A model generated the notes under the pieces. That model saw nothing but the letters and a program-made list of their open reading frames with translations, was not told the DNA's origin and ran no database searches. Shown piece by piece: positions 1-6,994 of a stretch of 12,852 nt of DNA (positions within the stretch are counted from its first letter, which is position 1; every line of letters starts with the position of its first letter). Both the position numbers and the translations under genes were made by a program. This DNA is from Propionibacterium sp. (lineage in GTDB: Bacteria; Actinomycetota; Actinomycetes; Propionibacteriales; Propionibacteriaceae). Location of the stretch: NCBI GenBank assembly GCA_012719335.1, contig JAAYAO010000019.1, positions 1-12,852 of the forward strand, read 5' to 3'.

Positions 1-611
1 AGCCACTCCCCGAGCTGCCCCGACAGTGCCGACAGGTCCAGGAAGAAGTGCTCGGTCTCGACGAACTCGGGCACCTCACCGTTGATCCGGGAGCGCGGGT
101 TCTTCAGGTCGATCGGGTCGAGCTGGTTGCCGCAGGCGTCGCACTGGTCACCGCGGGCTCCGTCGGCACCGCACAGCGGGCAGATGCCCTCGATGTACCG
201 GTCGGGCAGGGTGCGTCCGGTGCTCGGCGAGATCGCACCCTTGGTCGGCTTGGCGACCACGTACCCGTTCTGGTGCAGCGCGGTGAACATGCCCTGCACG
301 ACCCGCCGGTGGTTCAGCGTGGTGGTGCGGGTGAACAGGTCGTAGGACAGGCCCAGACCCTGCAGGTCCTCCACGATGACGCGGTTGTACTTGTCGGCGA
401 GTTCGCGGGTGGTGAGCCCCTCGTTCTCGGCCTGCACCGAGATCGGGGTGCCGTGTTCGTCGGTGCCGGAGACCATCAACACCTGGTGACCCGACATTCG
501 CATGTACCGCGAATACAGATCCGAGGGCACACCGAAACCGGAAACATGCCCGATGTGGCGCGGCCCGTTGGCGTAGGGCCAGGCAACTGCGGTCAACACG
601 CGTGAGGTCAT
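1..611 (-). CDS. metG: Methionine--tRNA ligase, N-terminal part (runs off the window)
   Basis: Charges tRNA-Met with methionine in the cytoplasm (class I aminoacyl-tRNA synthetase). Only the first 203 codons lie here; the C-terminal part, including the KMSKS loop and anticodon-binding domain, is beyond the left edge. The start reads [20 protein letters not shown], leading into the HIGH signature at residues 19-22. The SGTDEHGTP segment (about 48-56) lines the active site. A zinc knuckle in the connective peptide has two CxxC pairs, C144/C147 and C157/C160. The ATG has no Shine-Dalgarno sequence, but a TANNNT box ends exactly 7 nt before it, which suggests a leaderless mRNA. It follows add by 163 bp with a terminator-like structure between, so it is probably its own transcription unit. 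Identity is near certain; the start is supported by the family N-terminus. Confidence 0.96.
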   Translation of the reverse strand, partial: MTSRVLTAVAWPYANGPRHIGHVSGFGVPSDLYSRYMRMSGHQVLMVSGTDEHGTPISVQAENEGLTTRELADKYNRVIVEDLQGLGLSYDLFTRTTTLNHRRVVQGMFTALHQNGYVVAKPTKGAISPSTGRTLPDRYIEGICPLCGADGARGDQCDACGNQLDPIDLKNPRSRINGEVPEFVETEHFFLDLSALSGQLGEW

Positions 612-618
612 GCGCACC

Positions 619-647
619 AGCGTATCGCCGCGGGCCCGGTCTGCCGA
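619..647 (-). promoter_or_regulatory. Probable leaderless promoter of metG
   Basis: On the minus strand, TACGCT (619-624) fits the actinobacterial -10 consensus TANNNT. It ends 7 nt before the metG ATG, so transcription would start at the A of the start codon. A 17-bp spacer upstream is TCGGCA (642-647), a 4/6 match to TTGACA. The absence of any Shine-Dalgarno sequence agrees with a leaderless message. This is a motif match only. Confidence 0.42.
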
Positions 648-716
648 CTCGGCCGGGCGGGGCGGTCACCCCGGTCGGCGGACGCACATCTGCCCCTCAC
701 CCACCATGCCCGGCGT

Positions 717-769
717 GCGGCGGCGGGGCGCCCGACCGAGAGGTGATTTCGGTACGGCCGGGCCGCCGC
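717..769 (-). terminator. Terminator-like GC-rich compound hairpin after add
   Basis: Six bases past the add stop codon, GCGGCGG (717-723) pairs with CCGCCGC (763-769). Inside it CCCG/CGGG (731-734 with 759-762) and ACCGA/TCGGT (735-739 with 749-753) pair around a 9-nt loop, with unpaired bases between the helices. There is no U-tract, as is common for actinobacterial terminators. It separates the nucleoside operon from metG. The position supports a terminator; efficiency cannot be judged. Confidence 0.4.
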
Positions 770-774
770 AGCGG

Positions 775-1854
775 TCAGAGACCGAATTGCTCGGCCAGCT
801 CCACCCGTTGCGGCAGCGGCAGGAAGGCGTTGCGCAGGGCGTGGCGGGTGACCTGGCGGATGTCGTCCTCGGTCCAGTCGAACAGTTCGACCAGCAGGCC
901 GAACTCGTCGGTGAGGGTGGTGTTCGACATCAGCCGGTTGTCGGTGTTCACCGTGACGGTGAAACCGAGCCGGTGAAACAGTTCGATCGGGTGCTCGGCC
1001 ACCGACGGCACCGCCCCGGTTTGCACATTGGACGAGGGGCACAGTTCCAACGGAATCCCGGCGTCGCGCACATAGGCCGCGAGCCGGCCCAGCTCGACCG
1101 ACCACGGGTCGCTGGACGCGGTGGCCGGTTGGCCGCCGACGGTGAGGTCCTCCAGCAGCCGCACCCCGTGGCCGATCCGGTGCGCGCCGCACTCGGCCAG
1201 GGCCAGTTGCACCGATTCGGGGCCGACCGCTTCACCGGCATGGATGGTGAACCGCATGTTGTTGCGGCGCAGCAGGTCGAAGGCGTCGCGGTGATTGGTG
1301 GGCGGGAACCCGATCTCGGCGCCGGCGATGTCGAAGCCGGCCACCGATTCGTCCCGCCAGCGCACCGCCAGTTCGGCGATCTCGACCGACCGGTCGGCGT
1401 GCCGCATCGCGGTCACCAGTTGGGTGGCGACGATGGTGTGGCCCTGCTCGTGGCAGGCGGCCATGCCTTCGGCCAGCCCGTCGCGGACGGCTTCGACGGT
1501 GTCGTCCGGACTCAGGCCACGTTGCAGGTGCTGTTCGGGAGCCCAGCGGGCCTCGGCGACCACCACCCCGTCGGCCGCGTTGTCCTCGACGAACTCGCGG
1601 GCCACCCGGCGCAGCGATTCGGCGGTCTGCATCACCGCCACGGTGTGGTCGAAGGTTTCCAGATACCGCTCCAGGGAGCCGGAGTCGGCGGCCTCGGCGA
1701 ACCAGAGGCGCAACTCCTCGGGGTCGGTGCGCGGCAGTTCGTGGCCGACCTCGGCGGCGAGTTCGATCATCGTGGCCGGCCGCAGGCCACCATCGAGGTG
1801 GTCGTGCAGTGACACCTTGGGCAGTGCGCGGATCGCGTCGGCGGTCATACTCAT
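775..1854 (-). CDS. add: Adenosine deaminase
   Basis: Hydrolytic deamination of adenosine and deoxyadenosine to inosine and deoxyinosine in purine salvage; cytoplasmic, zinc-dependent TIM-barrel amidohydrolase. The protein has 359 residues, normal for the family. Zinc ligands and catalytic residues are visible: H17 and H19 in the LHDHLDG motif, H205 and E208 in HAGE, H229 in HRIGHG, and D305 in VNTDNR. The NTDNR form replaces the NTDDP of many ADAs and is a variant I know from actinobacteria. The ATG follows GAGGAG with a 6-nt spacer; that ribosome binding site overlaps the end of cdd, whose stop is only 10 nt upstream. It is the last gene of the HAD-HAD-cdd-add unit, and a terminator-like hairpin follows it. 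Confidence 0.95.
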   Translation of the reverse strand: MSMTADAIRALPKVSLHDHLDGGLRPATMIELAAEVGHELPRTDPEELRLWFAEAADSGSLERYLETFDHTVAVMQTAESLRRVAREFVEDNAADGVVVAEARWAPEQHLQRGLSPDDTVEAVRDGLAEGMAACHEQGHTIVATQLVTAMRHADRSVEIAELAVRWRDESVAGFDIAGAEIGFPPTNHRDAFDLLRRNNMRFTIHAGEAVGPESVQLALAECGAHRIGHGVRLLEDLTVGGQPATASSDPWSVELGRLAAYVRDAGIPLELCPSSNVQTGAVPSVAEHPIELFHRLGFTVTVNTDNRLMSNTTLTDEFGLLVELFDWTEDDIRQVTRHALRNAFLPLPQRVELAEQFGL

Positions 1855-1864
1855 CTGGTTCTCC

Positions 1865-2254
1865 TCATCGGGAAAGGTGGTCCGGCCCGAAACTGTGCGG
1901 CAACAACTCTTCCAGCCGCAGCACCCCGACGGGGGTGTCGATCTGCAGGGCCGGGCCGCCGTGTTCGAGCAACAGTTGCCGACACCGGCCGCACGGGGTG
2001 ATCAGGTCACCGGACGCGTCGACACAGCAGAACGCGATCAGCCGTCCCCCACCACCGGCGACCAGGGACGAGACCAGCCCGCATTCGGCGCACAGGGTCA
2101 GCCCGTAGGACGCGTTCTCGACATTGCAGCCGACCACGACCCGGCCGTCGTCGACCAGCGCGGCCGCCCCGACCGGGTACTGCGAGTACGGCACATAGGC
2201 CCGGGTGGACGCCTCGACGGCCCGGGCCCGCAGCATCGCCCAGTCGGGCGTCAC
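1865..2254 (-). CDS. cdd: Cytidine deaminase
   Basis: Deaminates cytidine and deoxycytidine to uridine and deoxyuridine in pyrimidine salvage; a small zinc enzyme that normally forms a tetramer. From the GTG start it has 129 residues, the usual length. Seen: substrate-binding NVEN (44-47), the active-site motif C55-A-E57-C58 with E57 as proton shuttle, and PCGRC supplying zinc ligands C88 and C91. CAEC instead of CAER is also found in the mycobacterial enzyme, as I recall it. I chose the GTG at 2254 because it overlaps the stop of the upstream HAD gene (GTGA, 4 nt) and gives the family N-terminus TPDWAMLRARA; the internal ATG at codon 7 lacks a ribosome binding site. Translation is probably coupled to the HAD gene, and add follows after 10 nt. 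Confidence 0.95.
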   Translation of the reverse strand: MTPDWAMLRARAVEASTRAYVPYSQYPVGAAALVDDGRVVVGCNVENASYGLTLCAECGLVSSLVAGGGGRLIAFCCVDASGDLITPCGRCRQLLLEHGGPALQIDTPVGVLRLEELLPHSFGPDHLSR

Positions 2255-2931
2255 GAAACGCCCACCAGCCGCAGCACGGTGTCCAACCCGTGCACCGGGC
2301 CTCGGGTGCGCGGCAGAATCAGGGTGCGCACGCCCAGGGCGGCGGCGGCACCGTCCTCGGCCCACGAATCGCCGACCATCAGGGTCTGCAGCGGGTCGGC
2401 GCCCAGACCCTCCAGTGCGGCGGTGAAGATCCGCGGGTCGGGTTTCACCGCACCGACCTGCCACGACTGGGTGACCGAGTCCAGCATCCCGGCCAGGCCC
2501 TCCCGCACCAGGGCCGGGGTCAGGTCGACGCCGATGTTCGACAGCAACCCGACCCGGATCCCGGCCGTCCGCAGCGCGGTCAGGGTGGGCAGGGTGTCGT
2601 GATAAGCGATCCAGAAGTCGAGCATCGATTCCCACAGCGGCCGCACCAGGTCGGTCGGCAGGTCACCCACCGCGGCAAGTTCCCGGAACACCTTCCAGTG
2701 TTGATCGGCGCCGAGATCGCGGGTGTGCTGCGGGTCGATCCGGCGGCCGTGGGTCCACAACTCGTCCAGGAAGTCGACGATCTGCCGGTAGTGCTGTTCA
2801 CCCAACCCGTCCTCGGGGGTGCCGGGTTTGCCGGCGTGGGCCCAGGCGCCGGCCAGCCAGGGCACGGGTTCGCCCTGGTCGACCAGGGTGGAGTGGAAGT
2901 CGAACAGCACCGCGGTGATCGGCTCAGGCAT
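2251..2931 (-). CDS. HAD-superfamily hydrolase with His replacing the second catalytic Asp
   Basis: Haloacid-dehalogenase-fold hydrolase of 226 residues with an alpha-helical cap (about 20-110). Motif I is D11-F-H13-S-T: the nucleophile D11 is present, but the general acid/base Asp normally two residues later is His. Motif II is S131 (LLSNIG), motif III K163 (VKPDPRIF), motif IV GD188-S-W-A-E-D193. The fold and phospho-aspartate chemistry are therefore expected, but the leaving-group step may differ; substrate unknown. It starts inside the upstream HAD gene (8-nt overlap, ATGCCTGA) with GGGAG 5 nt before the ATG, and its stop overlaps the cdd GTG. Position in a nucleoside salvage operon suggests a nucleotide or phosphosugar substrate; that is inference only. 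Confidence 0.82.
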   Translation of the reverse strand: MPEPITAVLFDFHSTLVDQGEPVPWLAGAWAHAGKPGTPEDGLGEQHYRQIVDFLDELWTHGRRIDPQHTRDLGADQHWKVFRELAAVGDLPTDLVRPLWESMLDFWIAYHDTLPTLTALRTAGIRVGLLSNIGVDLTPALVREGLAGMLDSVTQSWQVGAVKPDPRIFTAALEGLGADPLQTLMVGDSWAEDGAAAALGVRTLILPRTRGPVHGLDTVLRLVGVS

Positions 2932-3598
2932 CGGTGCTCCCGAGCATCGCGCCGAGGTCGGCCGGGGTCAGCCCGACCAGGGTGTCGACGAAGGACCGGC
3001 GCGGCGCTTCGGGCACCGGTGCTCCCTCCGCATTGGGTACCGCCAGCACCCAGGCACCGGACGCGTTTCCGGCCCGAGCCCCCTTGGCGGTGTCCTCGAT
3101 CACCAGGCACTCGGCCGGGTTCACCCCGAGCTTGTCGGCGGCCATCAGGTAGCCCTCCGGGTCGGGTTTGCCGCGGCTGACCGAATCGTTGCCGACGATC
3201 ACCGAGAAGTAGGCCTTGGGCAGCCGGGAGGTCACCGCGGCCAGCACCCGGGTGTCGGCGGCCGACACCAGCCCCAGCGGGACGCCGGCCTCGTCCAGGG
3301 CGGCCAGCAGCTCGACCGCACCGGGCATGAACTCGAAACCGCCCTCGGTCAGCCGCTCCACCGCACGGACGGTGAGTCGTTCGCTGATCTCGGCGACGCT
3401 CAGATCGGTGCGTCCGGCGGCTCGGATCAGGATCTCCGCGGTGCCCTCCATCGAGGCACCCAAGGTTGCCGCGCGCACCTGGGCGGTGTGTTCACCGCCG
3501 ATCTGGCGACACACCTCGCCTTCGATCTCCAACCACATCGGTTCGGTGTCGGCCAGGGTTCCATCGTTGTCGAACAGCACGGCAGCGGGGAGGGTCAT
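2924..3598 (-). CDS. HAD-superfamily phosphatase / beta-phosphoglucomutase-like hydrolase
   Basis: HAD hydrolase of 224 residues with the full catalytic set: motif I D10-N-D12-G-T, motif II S112 (LVSAAD), motif III K144 (RGKPDPEGY), motif IV E168/D169 (VIEDTAKGARAG). The helical cap lies at about 16-90. The FDNDGTLADTEPMW opening and the KPDP/IEDT blocks place it with the beta-PGM/DhaK-like phosphatases, so a small sugar phosphate or nucleotide substrate is plausible; not assignable from sequence alone. I chose ATG 3598 because the alternative ATG at 3616 adds MCHDGA ahead of the conserved strand and would lie 5 nt from a strong hairpin. No clear ribosome binding site. First gene of the unit leading into the second HAD, cdd and add. 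Confidence 0.82.
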   Translation of the reverse strand: MTLPAAVLFDNDGTLADTEPMWLEIEGEVCRQIGGEHTAQVRAATLGASMEGTAEILIRAAGRTDLSVAEISERLTVRAVERLTEGGFEFMPGAVELLAALDEAGVPLGLVSAADTRVLAAVTSRLPKAYFSVIVGNDSVSRGKPDPEGYLMAADKLGVNPAECLVIEDTAKGARAGNASGAWVLAVPNAEGAPVPEAPRRSFVDTLVGLTPADLGAMLGSTDA

Positions 3599-3620
3599 GG
3601 CCCCATCGTGGCACATGGCA

Positions 3621-3650
3621 ACGGCCCCGCCCGGCGAGGGGCGAGGCCGT
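3621..3650 (-). terminator. GC-rich hairpin between ptsI and the HAD gene
   Basis: ACGGCC and CGCCC on the left pair with GGGCG and GGCCGT on the right: 11 base pairs with one C/A mismatch and a 6-nt loop (3633-3638). It lies 17 nt after the ptsI stop and 22 nt before the HAD start. No U-tract follows on the minus strand. It may end the ptsHI transcript or reduce read-through into the nucleoside unit. Confidence 0.5.
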
Positions 3651-3666
3651 CGTCGTGGACGTGCGA

Positions 3667-5352
3667 TCAGTCCAGATTGAGAACCGTGCGCACCTCGGAC
3701 TTGACCATCTTCAGCACCGTGCTGAACGCCTCCTCGGCGGAGTCGGCGGCCATCGCGGCTTCGGCCATCGCCTCGCATTCGGCCAGGGTGTGGCTGCGCA
3801 GCGCGTACCGGGCCTCGGTGGTGGCGCCGGTGGACATCGACAGCGAGGTGATGCCCATGCCCTTCAGCACCAGGGCCATCACCGGGTCCGCGGCGGATTC
3901 ACCGCACACCCCGACGGGTCGGGCAAGTGCCTTACCCGCCTTGGCGGTGGCGGCCACCAACTGCAGGACGGCGGGTTGCCACCGGTCCAGCAGGTCCGAC
4001 AGGGCGCCCTGCATCCGGTCGGTGGCCATCGTGTACTGGGCCAGGTCGTTGGTGCCGATCGAGCCGAAGTCGACCTCGGCGAGGATCGCCTCGGCCTTCA
4101 ACGCCACCGCCGGTACCTCGACCATCACCCCGACCTTGCGGATCCCGGCCTTGCGGGCCTGCATCGCGAAGTCGGCCGCCTCCTGCTTGGTGGCGATCAT
4201 CGGGGCCATCACCCACAGTTCGGTGTCGGGGGCGGCCTCCTGGGCGTTGGCCAGGGCCTCCAACTGGGTGGCCATCAGGTCGGGCAGGGTGCGCACCAAC
4301 CGGTATCCACGCACGCCCAGGGCCGGGTTCTCCTCGACCTCCTGGTTGGCGAACTTCAGCGGCTTGTCGGCGCCCGCGTCCAGCGTTCGGACGACCACCT
4401 TGCGACCGGCGAAGGCCTTCAGCACCGCCGTGTAGGCCTCGGTCTGCTCCGCCACGGTCGGGGCGGTGCTCGCCGACAGGAAGAGCACCTCGGTGCGGAA
4501 CAGGCCCACCCCCTCGACGGGCAGTTGGGCGGCCTTCTCGGCGTCCTCGACGGTGCCGATGTTGGCCAGCAACTGGATCGGCGACCCGTCGGCGGTGCCG
4601 CCCGGTTCGGTGTCGGCGGCCAGGGCTTCGAGCCGTTCGGCCCGGTCCCGGTAGCTCTGTTGCACCTTCTCGGACGGTTCGACCACGACCTCGTCGTGGC
4701 CGGCGTCGACCCCGACGATCACCCCTTCGACCAAGCCCAACGCCCCTTCGGCCCGCACCACGCAGGGCAGGCCGAGCTGGCGGGCGATGATCGCGGTGTG
4801 CGAGGTCGGGCCGCCCTCCTCGGTGACGATCGCCACGACCATGTTCAGGTCGAGGGCGGAGGTGTCGGCCGGGGACAGGTCGCGGGCCACGATCACGCTG
4901 GGTTCGGTGAGGGTGCCGACCCCGGGTTCGGCCTGGCCGGTGAGCCGGGCCACGGCGCGGTCGCGCACGCTCATCAGGTCGGTGACCCGTTCGGCCAGGT
5001 ACCCGCCGGCGGCGGTGAACATGGACGCGAACTCCTGGGCCGCCTTGTCGATGGCGGTGGCCGGGCCCACGCCCGAGTCGATCGACGCCTCGGCCTTCTG
5101 CTTCAGCGACGAGTCGGCCGCCATCATCGCGGTCGCGGCCAGTACCTCCGACAGGGTGCCGGTGGTGTCCTGGGAACGTTGGGTGAACTCGGTGGCGATG
5201 CCGGTGAGCACCTCACCGAGTTGCTGCTTGGCGGCCTCCGGATCGGACGGGGCAGGCTCATCCTTGGGCGGGTTGGGTGCCGGGTGCACCTGAACCACCG
5301 GGCCGACAGCTGCCCCACTGCCGACCCCCACGCCGTGCAGCGTCTCGGCCAT
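3667..5352 (-). CDS. ptsI: PTS Enzyme I (phosphoenolpyruvate-protein phosphotransferase)
   Basis: Takes phosphate from PEP onto its own histidine and passes it to HPr, driving sugar uptake by the phosphotransferase system; cytoplasmic dimer. 561 residues, slightly shorter than the roughly 575 typical. Order: N-terminal HPr-binding and phosphohistidine domain with active-site H185 in GGPTSHTAII; PEP-binding TIM barrel with FRTE (R287), RTLDAGADK (322-330), MVEVPA (410-415), GTNDLAQYT (433-441) and active-site C483 in GVCGES. Start: the ATG shares one base with the ptsH stop (TGATG) and has no ribosome binding site of its own, so translation depends on coupling to ptsH. A Pro- and Asp-rich stretch at 24-38 lies between the first strand and the helical domain. 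No Enzyme II gene is in the window. Confidence 0.96.
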   Translation of the reverse strand: MAETLHGVGVGSGAAVGPVVQVHPAPNPPKDEPAPSDPEAAKQQLGEVLTGIATEFTQRSQDTTGTLSEVLAATAMMAADSSLKQKAEASIDSGVGPATAIDKAAQEFASMFTAAGGYLAERVTDLMSVRDRAVARLTGQAEPGVGTLTEPSVIVARDLSPADTSALDLNMVVAIVTEEGGPTSHTAIIARQLGLPCVVRAEGALGLVEGVIVGVDAGHDEVVVEPSEKVQQSYRDRAERLEALAADTEPGGTADGSPIQLLANIGTVEDAEKAAQLPVEGVGLFRTEVLFLSASTAPTVAEQTEAYTAVLKAFAGRKVVVRTLDAGADKPLKFANQEVEENPALGVRGYRLVRTLPDLMATQLEALANAQEAAPDTELWVMAPMIATKQEAADFAMQARKAGIRKVGVMVEVPAVALKAEAILAEVDFGSIGTNDLAQYTMATDRMQGALSDLLDRWQPAVLQLVAATAKAGKALARPVGVCGESAADPVMALVLKGMGITSLSMSTGATTEARYALRSHTLAECEAMAEAAMAADSAEEAFSTVLKMVKSEVRTVLNLD

Positions 5353-5618
5353 CAGGCGTCCAGGTTCGTTTCGATGACCTCGGCGAGCTTGGCCAAGACC
5401 TCATCGGCGTTGTCGCCGTCGGCGGTCAGGGTGACGGTGTCGCCGTGCTTGGCGCCCAGGGCCATCACCCCGAGGATGCTGGTGGCGTCGAGCGGATCGC
5501 CGCCGTCCTTGGAGATCTGGACGGGGATGCCGGCTTCCTGGGCTGCTTGGACGAACAACTGCGCCGGACGGGCGTGCAGGCCTGAGGTGGATGCAACGGT
5601 GGCGGTGACTTCAGCCAT
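5352..5618 (-). CDS. ptsH: PTS phosphocarrier protein HPr
   Basis: Small cytoplasmic carrier (88 residues) that moves phosphate from Enzyme I to sugar-specific Enzyme IIA proteins. The phosphorylated histidine is H15 in SGLHARPA. S47 in ATSILGVM sits where the regulatory serine (Ser46) of Firmicutes HPr is, though an HPr kinase cannot be inferred from that. The start at 5618 is preceded by AAGGGAGAG with 4 nt before the ATG, an excellent ribosome binding site; an in-frame ATG 27 nt upstream lies in a palindrome and would add residues before the conserved MAEVTATV opening, so I rejected it. It overlaps ptsI by one base. First gene of a ptsHI unit; the 108-bp upstream gap holds a candidate promoter and an operator-like palindrome. 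Confidence 0.96.
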   Translation of the reverse strand: MAEVTATVASTSGLHARPAQLFVQAAQEAGIPVQISKDGGDPLDATSILGVMALGAKHGDTVTLTADGDNADEVLAKLAEVIETNLDA

Positions 5619-5637
5619 CAAACTCTCCCTTGAGGTA

Positions 5638-5651
5638 CGCACCATGGTGCG
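5638..5651. promoter_or_regulatory. Perfect 14-bp palindrome upstream of ptsH (candidate operator)
   Basis: CGCACCATGGTGCG reads identically on both strands and lies 20-33 bp before the ptsH start codon, between the candidate -10 box and the ribosome binding site. A binding site for a dimeric regulator of PTS genes would fit there. With no spacer between its arms the RNA could not form a good hairpin, which favours a DNA site. No regulator can be named. Confidence 0.4.
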
Positions 5652-5690
5652 AATACGTGAACAACCCGACCGAACGAGCCGGGTGCTACG

Positions 5691-5696
5691 ACTTTA
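5691..5696 (-). promoter_or_regulatory. Candidate -10 element of ptsHI
   Basis: TAAAGT on the minus strand fits TANNNT and is the best such hexamer in the gap before ptsH. It would put the transcript start near 5684 and give a 5' leader of about 66 nt containing the palindrome. No convincing -35 hexamer is seen 16-18 bp upstream, so this is tentative. Confidence 0.28.
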
Positions 5697-5726
5697 CGCG
5701 TCGCCCCCGGACTAAATGCGTGGGGG

Positions 5727-6974
5727 TCAACGCACCTGACGGATCAGCGCTTCGGCGGCGTCGACGATGTAGAGCGTCTCCTGCTCCCAATTCGGTTCCT
5801 GACCCCGGTAGGGGCCGGTGGCCAGCGAGATGATCACCGCCGCGGCGCGCAACCGCAGTTCGGTGGGATCGACCCGGGTGTCGAAGACCGGCACCCAGCG
5901 GGCCAGCAGATCCTGCACCCGGGCGGCCTGTTCGGGGTTCATCCGTTGGATGGTGGACAGATGTGCGACCAGGCAGGCGAGGTCGTCGGCGCGGCGGCCC
6001 GGCCCGGCGGTGTCGACGTCCAGCAGCCCGACGATGCCTCCGCCGGCGACGTGAATCTGCCCCTCGTGGTAGTCGCCGTGGGTCGGCTCGTGCCCCAACG
6101 GGATGCCGTGCAGGCCCTCGCGGATCTGCCGGGCCATCCAGCGCAGCCGCTTCTCCAGGCTCGGCATCGCCTGCAGCACCATCGTGGTGTAGTGGTCGAC
6201 CGCGTCCGACCAGGGTGGGCGGCGTTCCAACTGGGCGATGCTGGGCGGCATCGCGTCCAGCACCCCGATGAGTTGTTCGGCGGTGCAGGGGGGTTGCGGG
6301 TCGAACACCGCCCGGGCCAGCGGACGTCCGGGCAGTTCGGCGAGCACCAGCAGGAAGTCGTTGGTGGTGGCGGCCACCGGCGGGGCCGGCACTCCGGCCT
6401 GCAGCAGCAACTGGTGGCGCTGCAGGACGACCGGGAACAGGTGTTCGCGCAGCACCTTGACGTAGAAGGTGGTGCGCCGCTCCCCCTGCGTCACCGTGGC
6501 CCGCAGCACGGCTCGCCGGCGGGGCCGGTAGCCGATCATCTGCAGGTCCATCTGTTCGGGGCCGACCGGGCCGCCGAGCACCCGGTGTTCGGTCAGGATC
6601 GCGGCCATTTGTTCGGGGTAGGCGGCCCGGGCCAGGCCGGGCAGGTCGGGATCCTTCGGGTACAGCCAGACCGCCACGGATCGTTCCCCGTCGGCGAAGA
6701 TCCGGGCCTGCCCGTCGTTACCGGCCGGGCCCGACCGGCGCGCGCTCACCCCGAGCAGCTCCTCGCGGGTGCCGTAGGGCCATTCGACGACCGCCGAATA
6801 GGTGGCGGTGGTGGAGCGCTGCGGATGGGCGTCGACGTGTTGCATCTCCCACGAGGTCAATCGGCCGCCCTCGTGCTCGACCGCGGCGGTCAACAGGGGC
6901 TCGATACCGGGTGAGGTCAACAGTTTCGATCCATCCGGATCCGCCGAGGCGGGGATCGAGAAGGGCCGAGACAT
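5727..6974 (-). CDS. APH/choline-kinase-fold phosphotransferase, substrate unknown
   Basis: Protein of 415 residues. The second half is a kinase of the aminoglycoside-phosphotransferase/choline-kinase fold: candidate ATP-site lysine K173 (FYVKVLRE), the LAELPGRPLA hinge-like segment (211-220), the catalytic loop H299-G-D301-Y-H-E-G-Q306, and metal-binding D319/D321 in LLDVDTAG. Residues 1-150 form a separate region rich in beta-type segments that I cannot assign; the arrangement is known in actinobacterial phosphotransferases of undefined function. It does not match maltokinase. Natural substrate and any resistance role are unknown. The ATG at 6974 has no good ribosome binding site; a TTG at 6986, 5 nt after GAGGG, is a credible alternative adding LNTA. 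It starts 20 nt after the CNNM-family gene, so co-transcription is likely. Confidence 0.78.
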   Translation of the reverse strand: MSRPFSIPASADPDGSKLLTSPGIEPLLTAAVEHEGGRLTSWEMQHVDAHPQRSTTATYSAVVEWPYGTREELLGVSARRSGPAGNDGQARIFADGERSVAVWLYPKDPDLPGLARAAYPEQMAAILTEHRVLGGPVGPEQMDLQMIGYRPRRRAVLRATVTQGERRTTFYVKVLREHLFPVVLQRHQLLLQAGVPAPPVAATTNDFLLVLAELPGRPLARAVFDPQPPCTAEQLIGVLDAMPPSIAQLERRPPWSDAVDHYTTMVLQAMPSLEKRLRWMARQIREGLHGIPLGHEPTHGDYHEGQIHVAGGGIVGLLDVDTAGPGRRADDLACLVAHLSTIQRMNPEQAARVQDLLARWVPVFDTRVDPTELRLRAAAVIISLATGPYRGQEPNWEQETLYIVDAAEALIRQVR

Positions 6975-6994
6975 GGCGGTATTCAAGCACGCCC

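Noticed and set aside
610..1812. 400-codon plus-strand open frame opposite adenosine deaminase
   Set aside because: Antisense shadow of GC-rich coding sequence: no family motif, low-complexity Gly/Arg/His composition, while the other strand encodes an intact enzyme.
1295..2602. 435-codon plus-strand open frame across add, cdd and the HAD gene
   Set aside because: Spans three well-supported genes on the other strand and has Ser/Arg/Pro-rich shadow composition with no domain.
5619..5645. N-terminal extension of HPr by nine codons
   Set aside because: The upstream ATG sits inside the palindrome without a ribosome binding site, while the ATG at 5618 has AAGGGAGAG and matches the family start.
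3466..5715. 749-codon plus-strand open frame opposite ptsI
   Set aside because: Gly/His-rich antisense shadow of Enzyme I and HPr, both of which have complete catalytic motifs.
5704..5726. CCCCC/GGGGG stem right after the phosphotransferase stop
   Set aside because: Only five pairs with a 13-nt loop; too weak to list as a terminator.
5727..6974. Maltokinase linking the phosphotransferase to glycogen metabolism
   Set aside because: The N-terminal half and the sequence around the catalytic loop do not resemble mycobacterial maltokinase as I know it; only the general kinase fold is shared.
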